Of a DNA stretch of 19,065 nucleotides, positions 9,029-16,112 are shown one piece after another. The DNA is from an uncultured Oscillospiraceae bacterium (GTDB taxonomy: Bacteria > Bacillota > Clostridia > Oscillospirales > Acutalibacteraceae). Every line of letters begins with the position of its first letter. Within the stretch, counting starts at the first letter, position 1. The notes beneath the pieces are model-generated. The model had not been told where the DNA came from and did no database searches. It saw nothing but the letters and a program-made list of their open reading frames with translations. Both the position numbers and the translations under genes were made by a program. Location of the stretch: contig USDZ01000012.1 in assembly GCA_900553525.1 (NCBI GenBank), positions 1-19,065 on the forward strand, in the 5' to 3' direction.

Positions 9029-9226
9029 CTAAAAACGCGTAGCAGGACCGATACCAAGCGATTTCATCTGCTCCGCCATGTCCTTGCTTAAATTTTCATA
9101 ATCAATTTCCGATAATGTGAAATTCAGCCTGTCTATCAGATTACGAATATAGGCATACAGTTCTGTTTCTCTTTGTTCGACCGTATGTCCTTTTGGATCA
9201 AAAGGAGGCATATGAAACGTTGCCAT
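9029..9226 (-). CDS. Small phage structural protein (65 aa)
   Basis: The start ATG shares its A with the stop codon of the preceding gene (TAATG), and a GGGAG ribosome site lies 9 bases upstream inside that gene, so translation is probably coupled. The protein begins with a short Pro-rich segment (MPPFDPKGHT). It then forms a helical stretch containing ELYAYIRNLIDRLNFTLSEI, followed by an Asn/Asp-rich turn. Short proteins with this RLNFTLSEID-type pattern are common in Firmicutes phage tail and structural regions. No biochemical role can be read from the sequence. Its place between the 563-aa beta-rich protein and the ejection-type genes suggests a small tail or assembly component. Confidence 0.8.
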   Translation of the reverse strand: MATFHMPPFDPKGHTVEQRETELYAYIRNLIDRLNFTLSEIDYENLSKDMAEQMKSLGIGPATRF

Positions 9227-10917
9227 TAGACTTCACTCCCTTGTTCCAGGTTATAGGAGACGCTGATCAGGCGCATCTCCCCAACCCCAGACAACCGCAT
9301 TTCAAAGTATTCGCAGCGTCTTGGGATAATGGGGATGGTATATTCCAACCTCTCCCTGGATATCCTTTCCGCCGCCTTGTGCCACGGCCCCTTTCCATCA
9401 TACCGAATATCAATCCGGAGACGGGTTGTCTCAAACAAAGTAGCCCTTACACGTACTTTTGATATGTGTTTATGGTCTGGGGTCCGGAATAAAATCCTTC
9501 CTGTTTGCGCGTTCCATTCGACGCACTTTTCGAGTTCTCCATCCTGATCCGCACCTACAGAATACAGTTTATTATCCTCTCCGACAAAAAGTAGACACCC
9601 GTCGTATACCGCGAAAAACCGGATATGTTCACGGCCTTCTTTGTGCCAAAGTCCTGTTATGGTGTCATAAACGAGAAGTTCGCCGTGCGATTCGTCCCAC
9701 GATTCGGCGAGAGGATCGGATATTTCCGTCATGCTGATATAAATCTTATCTCCAAACGCCGCCGCAGACGCCCCTGTGTACTCAACATCTCCCAAAGCAT
9801 CTGAAATCAGAGACGGTTGCCCTCCCGAATAGATACACACGCCTCTTTTAGATTTGTAATACACTCTTTCATTTAGAATGCATATGGACCTCGAACTGCC
9901 ATCCTCCGCCCCTTGGCAGTGCAATGTAGAGACCTGAAAATTGGACGGCCTGGTTCCATAAACCATGTGAATATGATCCTCTTTGAAGAACAGGATATTG
10001 TTCTGATAAGTACATATCCCCGTAAAAGGGCCCGTAGTTCCTACATTTACGGCCCAACTGTCCTGAGAATCGCCGTTATATACATACCAGTTAAAAGCAT
10101 TACCCAACGCCGAACAAAATAATTCATTTGTATCCGTGGAACACCCCCATAGCCGGTTATTCAGTTCACAGATATAATCCATATCCGGAACGGCTCTTTC
10201 AAGGGTTACATTCCACCCGATCGGGTCAAGGGCGCTGGTGTAAATACTTGCAAAGTCATTGTCAAACGGAAGGAAAACAAAACCCGTATTGTTTTCAGAG
10301 TCAACACCAACTTCCACGACCTTTGTCGTCAGTTCCCGGTCGATCTCCTCTCCTTCAGACGGGTCCTCCTCGTCTCCCTTCCACTCCTTATACAAAATGG
10401 TGATAACGTCGTCTTTGTGGAATGCTCCTTCGATCGTGTTGATCCTCATGCAGTCCATCATCTCGCCGGAAACATCGATGCTGTATTTTGTCAATTCCGG
10501 GTACCCGCTGGTATTAGTCCAAACCGGAAGCGCCTCTTCATCCAATACGCCCAAATCTTCGATGCTGTCATCTTGAGAGTTATATATCTTTTTATCCGGC
10601 CAGATAATCACATAGGCGCCCATCGATATGAATTGTTTGTCACTGGCGGATACAGTTCCCTTTAATTCCCCGTCATAATAGAAATTTGTCCCATCCGCCC
10701 AACAGAGTTTTTCGTGTGTGTAAATCCCATGGGGATCTTGAAAACTTCTCTTGATCCGGCGCTGCTGTCGTGGAGAGAGCATGGGATAATCATCGCTCGA
10801 TAAATTTTGCATTTCAAAAAACTCATCGTCTCGGATAATACGGTTATGGTTATATCCTCGGAAAGTATCCGTTATGACAACAGATGTCGCTATTTCGTTG
10901 ATTGCCGGGAGCCGCAT
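9226..10917 (-). CDS. Beta-rich tail hub / head-stabilisation-like protein (P22 gp10-like position)
   Basis: This 563-aa protein is dominated by short strands with repeated patterns such as KLCWADGTNFYYDGELKGTV, RLWGCSTDTNELFCSAL, NNILFFKEDHIHMVYG and YYKSKRGVCIYSGGQ. This is the style of a beta-propeller or repeated beta-sandwich. The N-terminus carries FRGYNHNRIIRDDEFFEMQN and then YPMLSPRQQR. The C-terminus ends with a beta domain containing MRLSGVGEMRLISVSYNLEQ. It starts four bases after the stop of the 124-aa gene, with GGGGTGAT as the ribosome site. In short-tailed phages this slot holds the tail hub or stabilisation factor that plugs the portal. That role is inferred from gene order and fold style; no catalytic motif is visible. 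Confidence 0.8.
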   Translation of the reverse strand: MRLPAINEIATSVVITDTFRGYNHNRIIRDDEFFEMQNLSSDDYPMLSPRQQRRIKRSFQDPHGIYTHEKLCWADGTNFYYDGELKGTVSASDKQFISMGAYVIIWPDKKIYNSQDDSIEDLGVLDEEALPVWTNTSGYPELTKYSIDVSGEMMDCMRINTIEGAFHKDDVITILYKEWKGDEEDPSEGEEIDRELTTKVVEVGVDSENNTGFVFLPFDNDFASIYTSALDPIGWNVTLERAVPDMDYICELNNRLWGCSTDTNELFCSALGNAFNWYVYNGDSQDSWAVNVGTTGPFTGICTYQNNILFFKEDHIHMVYGTRPSNFQVSTLHCQGAEDGSSRSICILNERVYYKSKRGVCIYSGGQPSLISDALGDVEYTGASAAAFGDKIYISMTEISDPLAESWDESHGELLVYDTITGLWHKEGREHIRFFAVYDGCLLFVGEDNKLYSVGADQDGELEKCVEWNAQTGRILFRTPDHKHISKVRVRATLFETTRLRIDIRYDGKGPWHKAAERISRERLEYTIPIIPRRCEYFEMRLSGVGEMRLISVSYNLEQGSEV

Positions 10918-10921
10918 GCGA

Positions 10922-11296
10922 TCACCCCTGGAGTTTAATATGAGTATCTTTGGTCAAATGCGTTCGGTTGTACCATCTGGAATAATCGCTGTATACTTCG
11001 TTAAACTGCATCATGCCGTTGTTATACCGGGCATACTCTGAATTAAAATAATCGATCATGGCGCACAAATAATGAACATATAGATTATCGTAAGGAAACG
11101 GTGCCAGTAATTCTGTATCTTCCGGGGTATCCGCATTGTATTCCTCAAAAGATTCATCGCTGTCATTGATATGCACTTTATGTATTTCGGTGAATATCCG
11201 ACCATCTACCTCAGATAACCAACGCAACATATCTATCCGTTTATATTGGTTCGGCCTAAGCCGATTGCACACATCGATTGCCTTGCCAATGGTCAT
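10922..11296 (-). CDS. Candidate head-tail adaptor / head completion protein (124 aa)
   Basis: This is a short, acidic and probably all-helical protein. It starts with MTIGKAIDVCNRLRPNQYKR, followed by MLRWLSEVDGRIFTEI, an acidic linker (about residues 50-65), and a helix with LYVHYLCAMIDYFNSEYARY. The ATG lies behind an AAGGTGGG ribosome site. The length, helical character and position between the capsid genes and the large tail-hub candidate match the P22 gp4-type adaptors that bind below the portal ring. This is inference; I see no diagnostic motif that separates it from other small connector families. Confidence 0.75.
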   Translation of the reverse strand: MTIGKAIDVCNRLRPNQYKRIDMLRWLSEVDGRIFTEIHKVHINDSDESFEEYNADTPEDTELLAPFPYDNLYVHYLCAMIDYFNSEYARYNNGMMQFNEVYSDYSRWYNRTHLTKDTHIKLQG

Positions 11297-11367
11297 AAAC
11301 TACCCACCTTATTTGAACAAAGATTGTGTTTCGGCCTGCATCACAAAAAGGATTCCAAAGACATATA

Positions 11368-11396
11368 AACGGGCGAGGCAAACGCCGCCGCCCGTT
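11368..11396 (-). terminator. Hairpin after the small Lys-rich gene, possible weak terminator
   Basis: An 8-bp stem (AACGGGCG pairing with CGCCCGTT) begins 7 bases downstream of the stop of the 100-aa gene. Its loop can form a short inner GGC/GCC pair. On the minus strand it is followed by a T-poor TATATGTCTTT run, so termination would be partial at most. It could instead stabilise the upstream capsid messages. Confidence 0.4.
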
Positions 11397-11402
11397 CTGC
11401 CT

Positions 11403-11705
11403 TTACTGATTCGTGGCTGCGTATTCTGCCTCGATCTTTTGTACAAATTCAGCTGCTCTGGCGTCCTGTTTGGCGGAGTTCTCAATCACTTCGGCCACAT
11501 AATCCGGGACCTCAACTTCTACGCCACGCTTGATCAAAAACCGTTCTCCATTTACCCCGACGAATACATCGTCTCTATATTCTCCATTGTCCTTAAACAG
11601 TTTGATTTTGACTTTTTTGGGGCCATCGGGAGCTTTCTTTTTAGGCGCTTTTTTGGAATCGTTGCCTTCAGAGATGTTTTGGACATTCGTTTCTACGGTT
11701 TCCAT
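11403..11705 (-). CDS. Small Lys-rich head protein, decoration or head-completion candidate (100 aa)
   Basis: The ATG follows GGGAGGAA. Residues 18-36 are strongly basic (KKAPKKKAPDGPKKVKIK). A compact beta domain follows, with VNGERFLIKRG at 51-61 and VPDYVAEVI at 66-74, and the protein ends in an Ala/Glu-rich helix. The same NG(x2)aromatic...G(x2)VxVPDxVAxxI pattern occurs in the fibre-like protein at 17537-17926. Proteins of this type are often found directly downstream of N4-gp56-family capsid genes in clostridial phages, which suggests a capsid-associated or decoration role. The sequence does not prove this. It is flanked by hairpins on both sides, so its expression may be set separately from that of the capsid gene. 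Confidence 0.8.
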   Translation of the reverse strand: METVETNVQNISEGNDSKKAPKKKAPDGPKKVKIKLFKDNGEYRDDVFVGVNGERFLIKRGVEVEVPDYVAEVIENSAKQDARAAEFVQKIEAEYAATNQ

Positions 11706-11731
11706 ATGGTTTCCTCCCTCATAAATCAGAT

Positions 11732-11756
11732 GCCCGGCGGAGGGTATCCGCCGGGC
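11732..11756 (-). terminator. Strong hairpin directly after the major capsid gene (no U-tract)
   Basis: A perfect 10-bp GC-rich stem (GCCCGGCGGA with TCCGCCGGGC) and a 5-base loop start 14 bases past the capsid stop codon. On the minus strand it is followed by ATCTGATTTATG rather than a T-run. It is therefore not a classical intrinsic terminator. It may protect the 3' end of the capsid message or cause partial termination. Confidence 0.4.
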
Positions 11757-11770
11757 CCTGTTATAGTGCT

Positions 11771-12784
11771 TTAGTTCGCGGATGCTGTGGCGGAGAAACT
11801 GGACACGGATTCAATCCGGACCATATACTCTTCAACCAGACGTTTTGCCACGCGGGTTGCTTTCCAGCCGCAGGAACTGCGTTGGTTCAAGGGGTCGTCT
11901 CCATAGCCCAGCTGTTTAACAATGTGCTGTAGTCCGCCGCCTTCGATTTCGGTTACGCCGTAGGCGTGCGCGCCCACAACAATCGTCCCGTACACTGCCA
12001 AACCGGACGGGCATCCGTCCCCTGTCCAGATTTTAGCCTCGGTACTCTCCACAAATCGGACACCGCCGATTTTTCCAATTTCTCCCTGATAGATATTCTC
12101 CGGAGAGGCGTACTTATGGACCTCAATCCATTCCTCGCAACGCATAAGATCATACGCCACATCCGGGTGAACGATCGCCACGAAACTGTCTTTGATTTTG
12201 TCCGTGTTCATCGTTTTGAGGGCGCGGGCGGCCTTATAGATCAAATCCACATTGATCTTACTGGTAGCATCCAGACCAGCGCGGGAGGTTACGGCGGTTT
12301 CGCTTCCACCGGAGACCTTGGGCGCATAAATCACGTTGGTTCCGCCCGCCAATACCTCACGGGTTACGGTATCCAACGTGCGCCCCGCCTGACTGCCCAA
12401 AAGTTTAGTTGACTGTACAACGTTGTTGTCGATAGCCGTCATATCCAGCAAATCCGAAAGTTGAATCCAGTCTCCGTACTGGCTGATGGTGGCCGTAATG
12501 GCCGTCACATTCAGCTTATTACCATCCGGAGTCACACCTTCCGTGATGGGGGTGGTGGCTTTCCCAAGCGGGCTATATTTGCGGAATTCAATGGTTTTAC
12601 CACCATTTTTCGGAATCGGGTATTTATCCGCGAATTGATCGTGGACGAGATTCGGTTCCGCATTATCCAAAAGCCGCTTTTCATAATAGGTTTTCATTTC
12701 CGGGGATAGATCGTTCCCGGAAGAATTCAGCAGCGTGGTCTGCACTGCAAATAGCTGAAGATTCAAATGGATCGTGGTGTTCAT
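11771..12784 (-). CDS. Major capsid protein, N4-gp56 family
   Basis: This 337-aa protein has the features of the N4-gp56 family of HK97-fold capsid proteins. These include an N-terminal arm, KTYYEKRLLDNAEPNLVHDQ near 31-50, KTIEFRKYSPL near 63-73, a T-P-I-T-E-G-V segment near 80, YGDWIQLSDLLDMTAID near 103-119, and VAIVHPDVAYDLM near 202-214. The start ATG has an ideal AAAGGAG site 7 bases upstream. Residues 7-13 read LNLQLFA, which matches the N-terminal sequence that Prp proteases cut in ribosomal protein L27. Cleavage after Phe12 would leave a mature protein of about 325 residues. The scaffold and a Prp-like protease lie immediately upstream, so maturation by removal of the N-terminal arm is likely. 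Confidence 0.92.
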   Translation of the reverse strand: MNTTIHLNLQLFAVQTTLLNSSGNDLSPEMKTYYEKRLLDNAEPNLVHDQFADKYPIPKNGGKTIEFRKYSPLGKATTPITEGVTPDGNKLNVTAITATISQYGDWIQLSDLLDMTAIDNNVVQSTKLLGSQAGRTLDTVTREVLAGGTNVIYAPKVSGGSETAVTSRAGLDATSKINVDLIYKAARALKTMNTDKIKDSFVAIVHPDVAYDLMRCEEWIEVHKYASPENIYQGEIGKIGGVRFVESTEAKIWTGDGCPSGLAVYGTIVVGAHAYGVTEIEGGGLQHIVKQLGYGDDPLNQRSSCGWKATRVAKRLVEEYMVRIESVSSFSATASAN

Positions 12785-12820
12785 ATTTTTCTCCTTTCTT
12801 TCATTCGGGAGAAAAAGGGA

Positions 12821-13804
12821 TCACAAAATGATCTTTTCCCCCCTGAGTACGCGCCTTTCCACCTCTTCCCGGTCCGCTTTGGACCAGGAATTGACATCCG
12901 GCTTCACAATAGCGGCGCCTCCGGCAGCGACTCCATTCTCGACGGGGCGGGCATTCTTGGATCGAATACCATCGACAATTTTTTTGGACACCTGTTCAGC
13001 GGTATACTGCATAGCCCCGCCTAGAATTTCATCCCTGTGGATGACCTCGTATGCCGTGCGCACGTCTACGTTGTTTTGCAATAGGCCTATGAACTGGTCG
13101 TTCCGGCACTCCTCCTGCAAATCAAACTCCGGATAAATCGCCTTGACCTCATCGGCCTGTTTGACCCATCCCGCATACACACGCTCGGCATTCTCCCGTC
13201 TTTGCTGGTCTTGCAGGGCACGACGCATGGATTCGTTTTCCCTTTCCAGCTTTTTAATGCTTTTCAGTTGTTCTACAGATACGCCTCTCCGTACGGCCTC
13301 CTCTTCATAATAGGAGTCGTCCGCCTCGATCGCTTCCGCCAACTTGTTCAGGTCCTTGCCGTCCACACCGTACTTTTTCGCCAGCATGTCAAAGATCGGC
13401 TCCGCATCCTTCAGACGGCTTTCGAGAAGCTTGGTTTCCTTGAACCGATTGTCGATAATCTGATGCATCCGTTTCGAGAACTGGTCCTTGTATTCACCTT
13501 TGATAAGCTTTTCGAACTCCGCTGTACGGTCCAGAGCTTTTTGAGCGGGCTGACCGTCCGCATCCTTTTCCCCGGCGGCGTCCCGAGATTCTTCACTCCC
13601 CTGACTGTTTTGCGGCGTCTCGCCGCCTTGAGCTTGCTTGCCGTATACGACATTGGCCAGAGGGTTCGCCCGTTTTCCCTTCCCGGCGTCGGAAGGATTC
13701 GCCTTTGTTTCGCCCGATCCGGCTTCCCCGCCTTCTGCGGCAGGCGCTGCGCCGCCATCTCCGTCAAACAAGGCCAGATTCAGCCGGATTTTGGTTTCTT
13801 TCAT
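12821..13804 (-). CDS. Capsid scaffolding protein
   Basis: This 327-aa protein lies directly upstream of the capsid gene, as scaffolds usually do. It has a low-complexity Gly/Ala/Glu-rich N-terminal half, then long charged helices with FEKLIKGEYKDQFSKRM and a coiled coil around IKKLERENESMRRALQDQQ, and a basic-acidic C-terminal tail (SKADREEVERRVLRGEKI). This is the typical build of Firmicutes phage scaffolds. The ATG has AAAAGGAG 8 bases upstream. Residues 8-14 read LNLALFD, close to the capsid site LNLQLFA, which suggests that the same protease trims both proteins. Acidic at P1' (Asp14) differs from the usual Ala. Family assignment is by architecture and position. Confidence 0.85.
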   Translation of the reverse strand: MKETKIRLNLALFDGDGGAAPAAEGGEAGSGETKANPSDAGKGKRANPLANVVYGKQAQGGETPQNSQGSEESRDAAGEKDADGQPAQKALDRTAEFEKLIKGEYKDQFSKRMHQIIDNRFKETKLLESRLKDAEPIFDMLAKKYGVDGKDLNKLAEAIEADDSYYEEEAVRRGVSVEQLKSIKKLERENESMRRALQDQQRRENAERVYAGWVKQADEVKAIYPEFDLQEECRNDQFIGLLQNNVDVRTAYEVIHRDEILGGAMQYTAEQVSKKIVDGIRSKNARPVENGVAAGGAAIVKPDVNSWSKADREEVERRVLRGEKIIL

Positions 13805-13883
13805 CGTCTTTTCTCCTTTTCTTCATGGTCTTTCCCAAGAGTCAGCTTTCGCATCGCACAACCGTGGGCCCTGTATAATTACA

Positions 13884-13901
13884 GCCTCCTGTTAGGGAGG
13901 C
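13884..13901 (-). other. Small hairpin over the protease stop codon
   Basis: A 6-bp perfect stem (GCCTCC with GGAGGC, 6-base loop) overlaps the TAA of the Prp-like gene. Right after it on the minus strand is a second short inverted repeat, CTGTAATTATACAG. Neither has a T-run. They fall in the 87-base gap before the scaffold gene and might modulate read-through or stability between protease and scaffold. Confidence 0.25.
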
Positions 13902-14230
13902 CGGTTGTCCATATTGGTGTTTACATATTCGGGATACTGTTCCTCCAACATCTGAAATCCGACCGTCACCATTTCCATCATTCCATTTACATATTTCCGG
14001 TATCGTGGAGGAACCTGTGCGGCTATTTGTACATTGCCCTCTTCCATACGGCATCTGTATCGGCGCAATGCCCCGTTTTCGTTTGCATGTTCCAAGCTGG
14101 CCGCCAGTGTTTGGGTCAGCATTGAAATCGCCGAGCATACGATGTCCGAACCCTTTGGGCCGTACTCGGCATGCCCGGAAACGGACATATCGAGAACGCC
14201 GCCATCCCATTTTATCCGCACAACCGTCAT
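13892..14230 (-). CDS. Prp-like cysteine protease (ribosomal-processing protease family), prohead protease candidate
   Basis: This 112-aa protein matches the YsxB/Prp family in length and motifs. It has the catalytic His in SGHAEYGPKGSD (His20) and the catalytic Cys in DIVCSAIS (Cys32), with helix-rich downstream segments ending in GFQMLEEQYPEYV. Prp is known from Firmicutes, where it removes the N-terminal extension of ribosomal protein L27. In staphylococcal phage 80alpha, host Prp also processes capsid and scaffold. Here the gene sits between portal and scaffold, exactly where prohead proteases usually lie, and both downstream proteins carry Prp-type sites. The ATG follows AGGGTGA ten bases past the portal stop. 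I infer that it is the phage's own maturation protease. Confidence 0.9.
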   Translation of the reverse strand: MTVVRIKWDGGVLDMSVSGHAEYGPKGSDIVCSAISMLTQTLAASLEHANENGALRRYRCRMEEGNVQIAAQVPPRYRKYVNGMMEMVTVGFQMLEEQYPEYVNTNMDNRPP

Positions 14231-14240
14231 CTACGTCACC

Positions 14241-16100
14241 CTATTTAGGGGCGGCTATATTAGCCGCTCGAATTTTTGCCGTATCCGCCGTCGTACCGGA
14301 AGCCGTCCGAAACGCCTCTCCGAGTGGGTTGGTTTCGATGCTTCCCCCGCTCCCTTGTCTCGGCATTGGAGCGCCTTCGGAAGAAGGAATTACTCCGTTT
14401 GCGCCTAACATGGACAATAGCTGTGCCACTTGCTGCTGAAGCATCTGCACCTGCTGGAATAAGGTGCCGTTTTGAGAAATGCGGTTAATCAAAGCAGTTT
14501 TCCCTTCAAAGTCCATCATCTCGATGCAGGCGAGAGCTTGATCGGCCAACTGTGGATTGAAAAATCCCATTCCGAAAAATTCTTTTGCCATCTCATTTTG
14601 AGCCATCTTGGAAAATGGATTGCTCTTCTGTGCCCGCACCTTAATATCGAATATCGGGACGCGAGACCCAAACTCCACACCAAATTCCACGCCCTGATCC
14701 TGCGCTTTTATACGGGCATTATCGTACCGGATAAACATGTCGTTTCCTTGTTTTCCTGTAATTCGGAAAGAGCGGGGCTCGTCATAAAACTGACGGATAA
14801 GCTCAATGCATAGATTGCAAACCCGCACAAACGATCGGTATGAAGATTTAATCATATCCCTGGAAAGCTTGCTTCCCGCCTCTTGCAAGGCCGCAATAGC
14901 GGACGCCGCCGTAACGCCCGATGAAGTGCCTCCCTGTGAAAAATCACGGTTCCCAGATGTTTCTTTTAACTCCTCTATTTTGAGTTGAAGTATATTGACA
15001 ACGCTGGAATCCAACTGGGATGTCTGGATTTCCCGAATATCGTTTTCTCCAAGGTTCCCAGTTGTCCCAACAAAATCCCTTTCCCAGTCTGCGAACTCTT
15101 CGGCATTAACGCTTCCTTCATTTTTTATAAAAAAGCGTTTCTTCGCAGACATAAGCACATTTTTCATAATTGCCTTGTTGAGCTTGTCGATATAAAGTTG
15201 CGCGGATTTCATCACATCAATATACCCAAATCCAGCCGGAGAACCCTCCACTTCAAAGAGCGGGTCTAATTCAAATGGGTATTGCCCGTGATCATAAAAC
15301 CCCCTTTCGGCGCATGCCGGATCGTCTTCTGAAGCATACAGAACTTCCCCATTGCAAAACTTGCAGTAGTGAAGAATTGTTCCAGAGGCGGACGACACTT
15401 TGTAATACCAATCCACCACCATCGACTTTTCAGAGGTATCGATAGAATCATCGTATATGTACGTCGCCACATCGATCGTACTTCTCCCAAGTCGGCCTTT
15501 TAACTGCGGATACTGCGATTCTATCCTTTCATTATTTATCAACTCGCAATAAAACAAATGAGGAGAATCCTGAATATTTTGCACTCCCGGCTCCCAAAAC
15601 AAATTGAGCAGGTCTAACCGGCGAATTTCAATGTCTCCAAGCCCTCCGGATTTTTGTGGATTCCAAAACACGCCTTCCACACCCGTTCCGGCTTTGAGCT
15701 TGTATGTCCATTTGCTGGAATATGTCTGTTCGTATCCGTTTTCTTCGAGTACAACCGGCAGGATAGATGAAAGCATTTCGGCATCCTCACGGTCGCCCTC
15801 TTCCCGTGGGAGCACGGACGGCTCGGGGAAGTTATCCATAGCATCGGCGTGTTTGTTGGCTATGGAATTGAACAGCCAGGCCGAAACAGGCTCCGGATCG
15901 TCAATATGCTTTTCTCCAATTTGGTCCCCGTGGCGCATCTTCCACCACTGTTCATTGTCAATGATGCGGCGTTCCAGGTTAGCTTTGCCCTGCTTATACT
16001 TTTGCAACAGGCTTTCGGCTTTGCGAATCTCCGCATCTCCGATTCGGCGGTTGGATGATCTCTCTCCTCCTGCCGCGCCCGTATTATTGCCCCTCGGCAT
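14241..16100 (-). CDS. Portal protein
   Basis: This 619-aa protein has the build of a large portal. The N-terminal helical segment has NLERRIIDNEQWWKMRHGDQ near 41-60 and ends in WLFNSIANKHADAMDNFPEP. The wing region contains YKLKAGTGVEGVFWNPQ and IEIRRLDLLNLFWEPG. The stem region carries GFGYIDVMKSAQLYIDKLNK. A long helix follows, with SSGVTAASAIAALQEAGSKL and IKSSYRSFVRVCNLCIELIR. A Gln-rich coiled coil (VQMLQQQVAQLL) lies near 550, followed by a flexible Gly/Ser/Thr-rich tail. It starts 12 bases after the large terminase stop with AAGGGGGAT as the ribosome site. Function: dodecameric ring at the packaging vertex. Family membership rests on these motifs and on position between terminase and protease. 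Confidence 0.93.
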   Translation of the reverse strand: MPRGNNTGAAGGERSSNRRIGDAEIRKAESLLQKYKQGKANLERRIIDNEQWWKMRHGDQIGEKHIDDPEPVSAWLFNSIANKHADAMDNFPEPSVLPREEGDREDAEMLSSILPVVLEENGYEQTYSSKWTYKLKAGTGVEGVFWNPQKSGGLGDIEIRRLDLLNLFWEPGVQNIQDSPHLFYCELINNERIESQYPQLKGRLGRSTIDVATYIYDDSIDTSEKSMVVDWYYKVSSASGTILHYCKFCNGEVLYASEDDPACAERGFYDHGQYPFELDPLFEVEGSPAGFGYIDVMKSAQLYIDKLNKAIMKNVLMSAKKRFFIKNEGSVNAEEFADWERDFVGTTGNLGENDIREIQTSQLDSSVVNILQLKIEELKETSGNRDFSQGGTSSGVTAASAIAALQEAGSKLSRDMIKSSYRSFVRVCNLCIELIRQFYDEPRSFRITGKQGNDMFIRYDNARIKAQDQGVEFGVEFGSRVPIFDIKVRAQKSNPFSKMAQNEMAKEFFGMGFFNPQLADQALACIEMMDFEGKTALINRISQNGTLFQQVQMLQQQVAQLLSMLGANGVIPSSEGAPMPRQGSGGSIETNPLGEAFRTASGTTADTAKIRAANIAAPK

Positions 16101-16112
16101 AGCGTATCCCCC

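Noticed and set aside
13874..13879. TATAAT on the plus strand between protease and scaffold
   Set aside because: There is no matching -35 hexamer at 16-18 bases and no plus-strand gene downstream; it is part of a short A/T palindrome.
13202..14125. Plus-strand open frame of 307 codons opposite scaffold and protease
   Set aside because: It lies antisense to two genes with clear family features and good ribosome sites, crosses their boundary, has a Phe/Arg-rich composition typical of antisense shadows, and no ribosome site.
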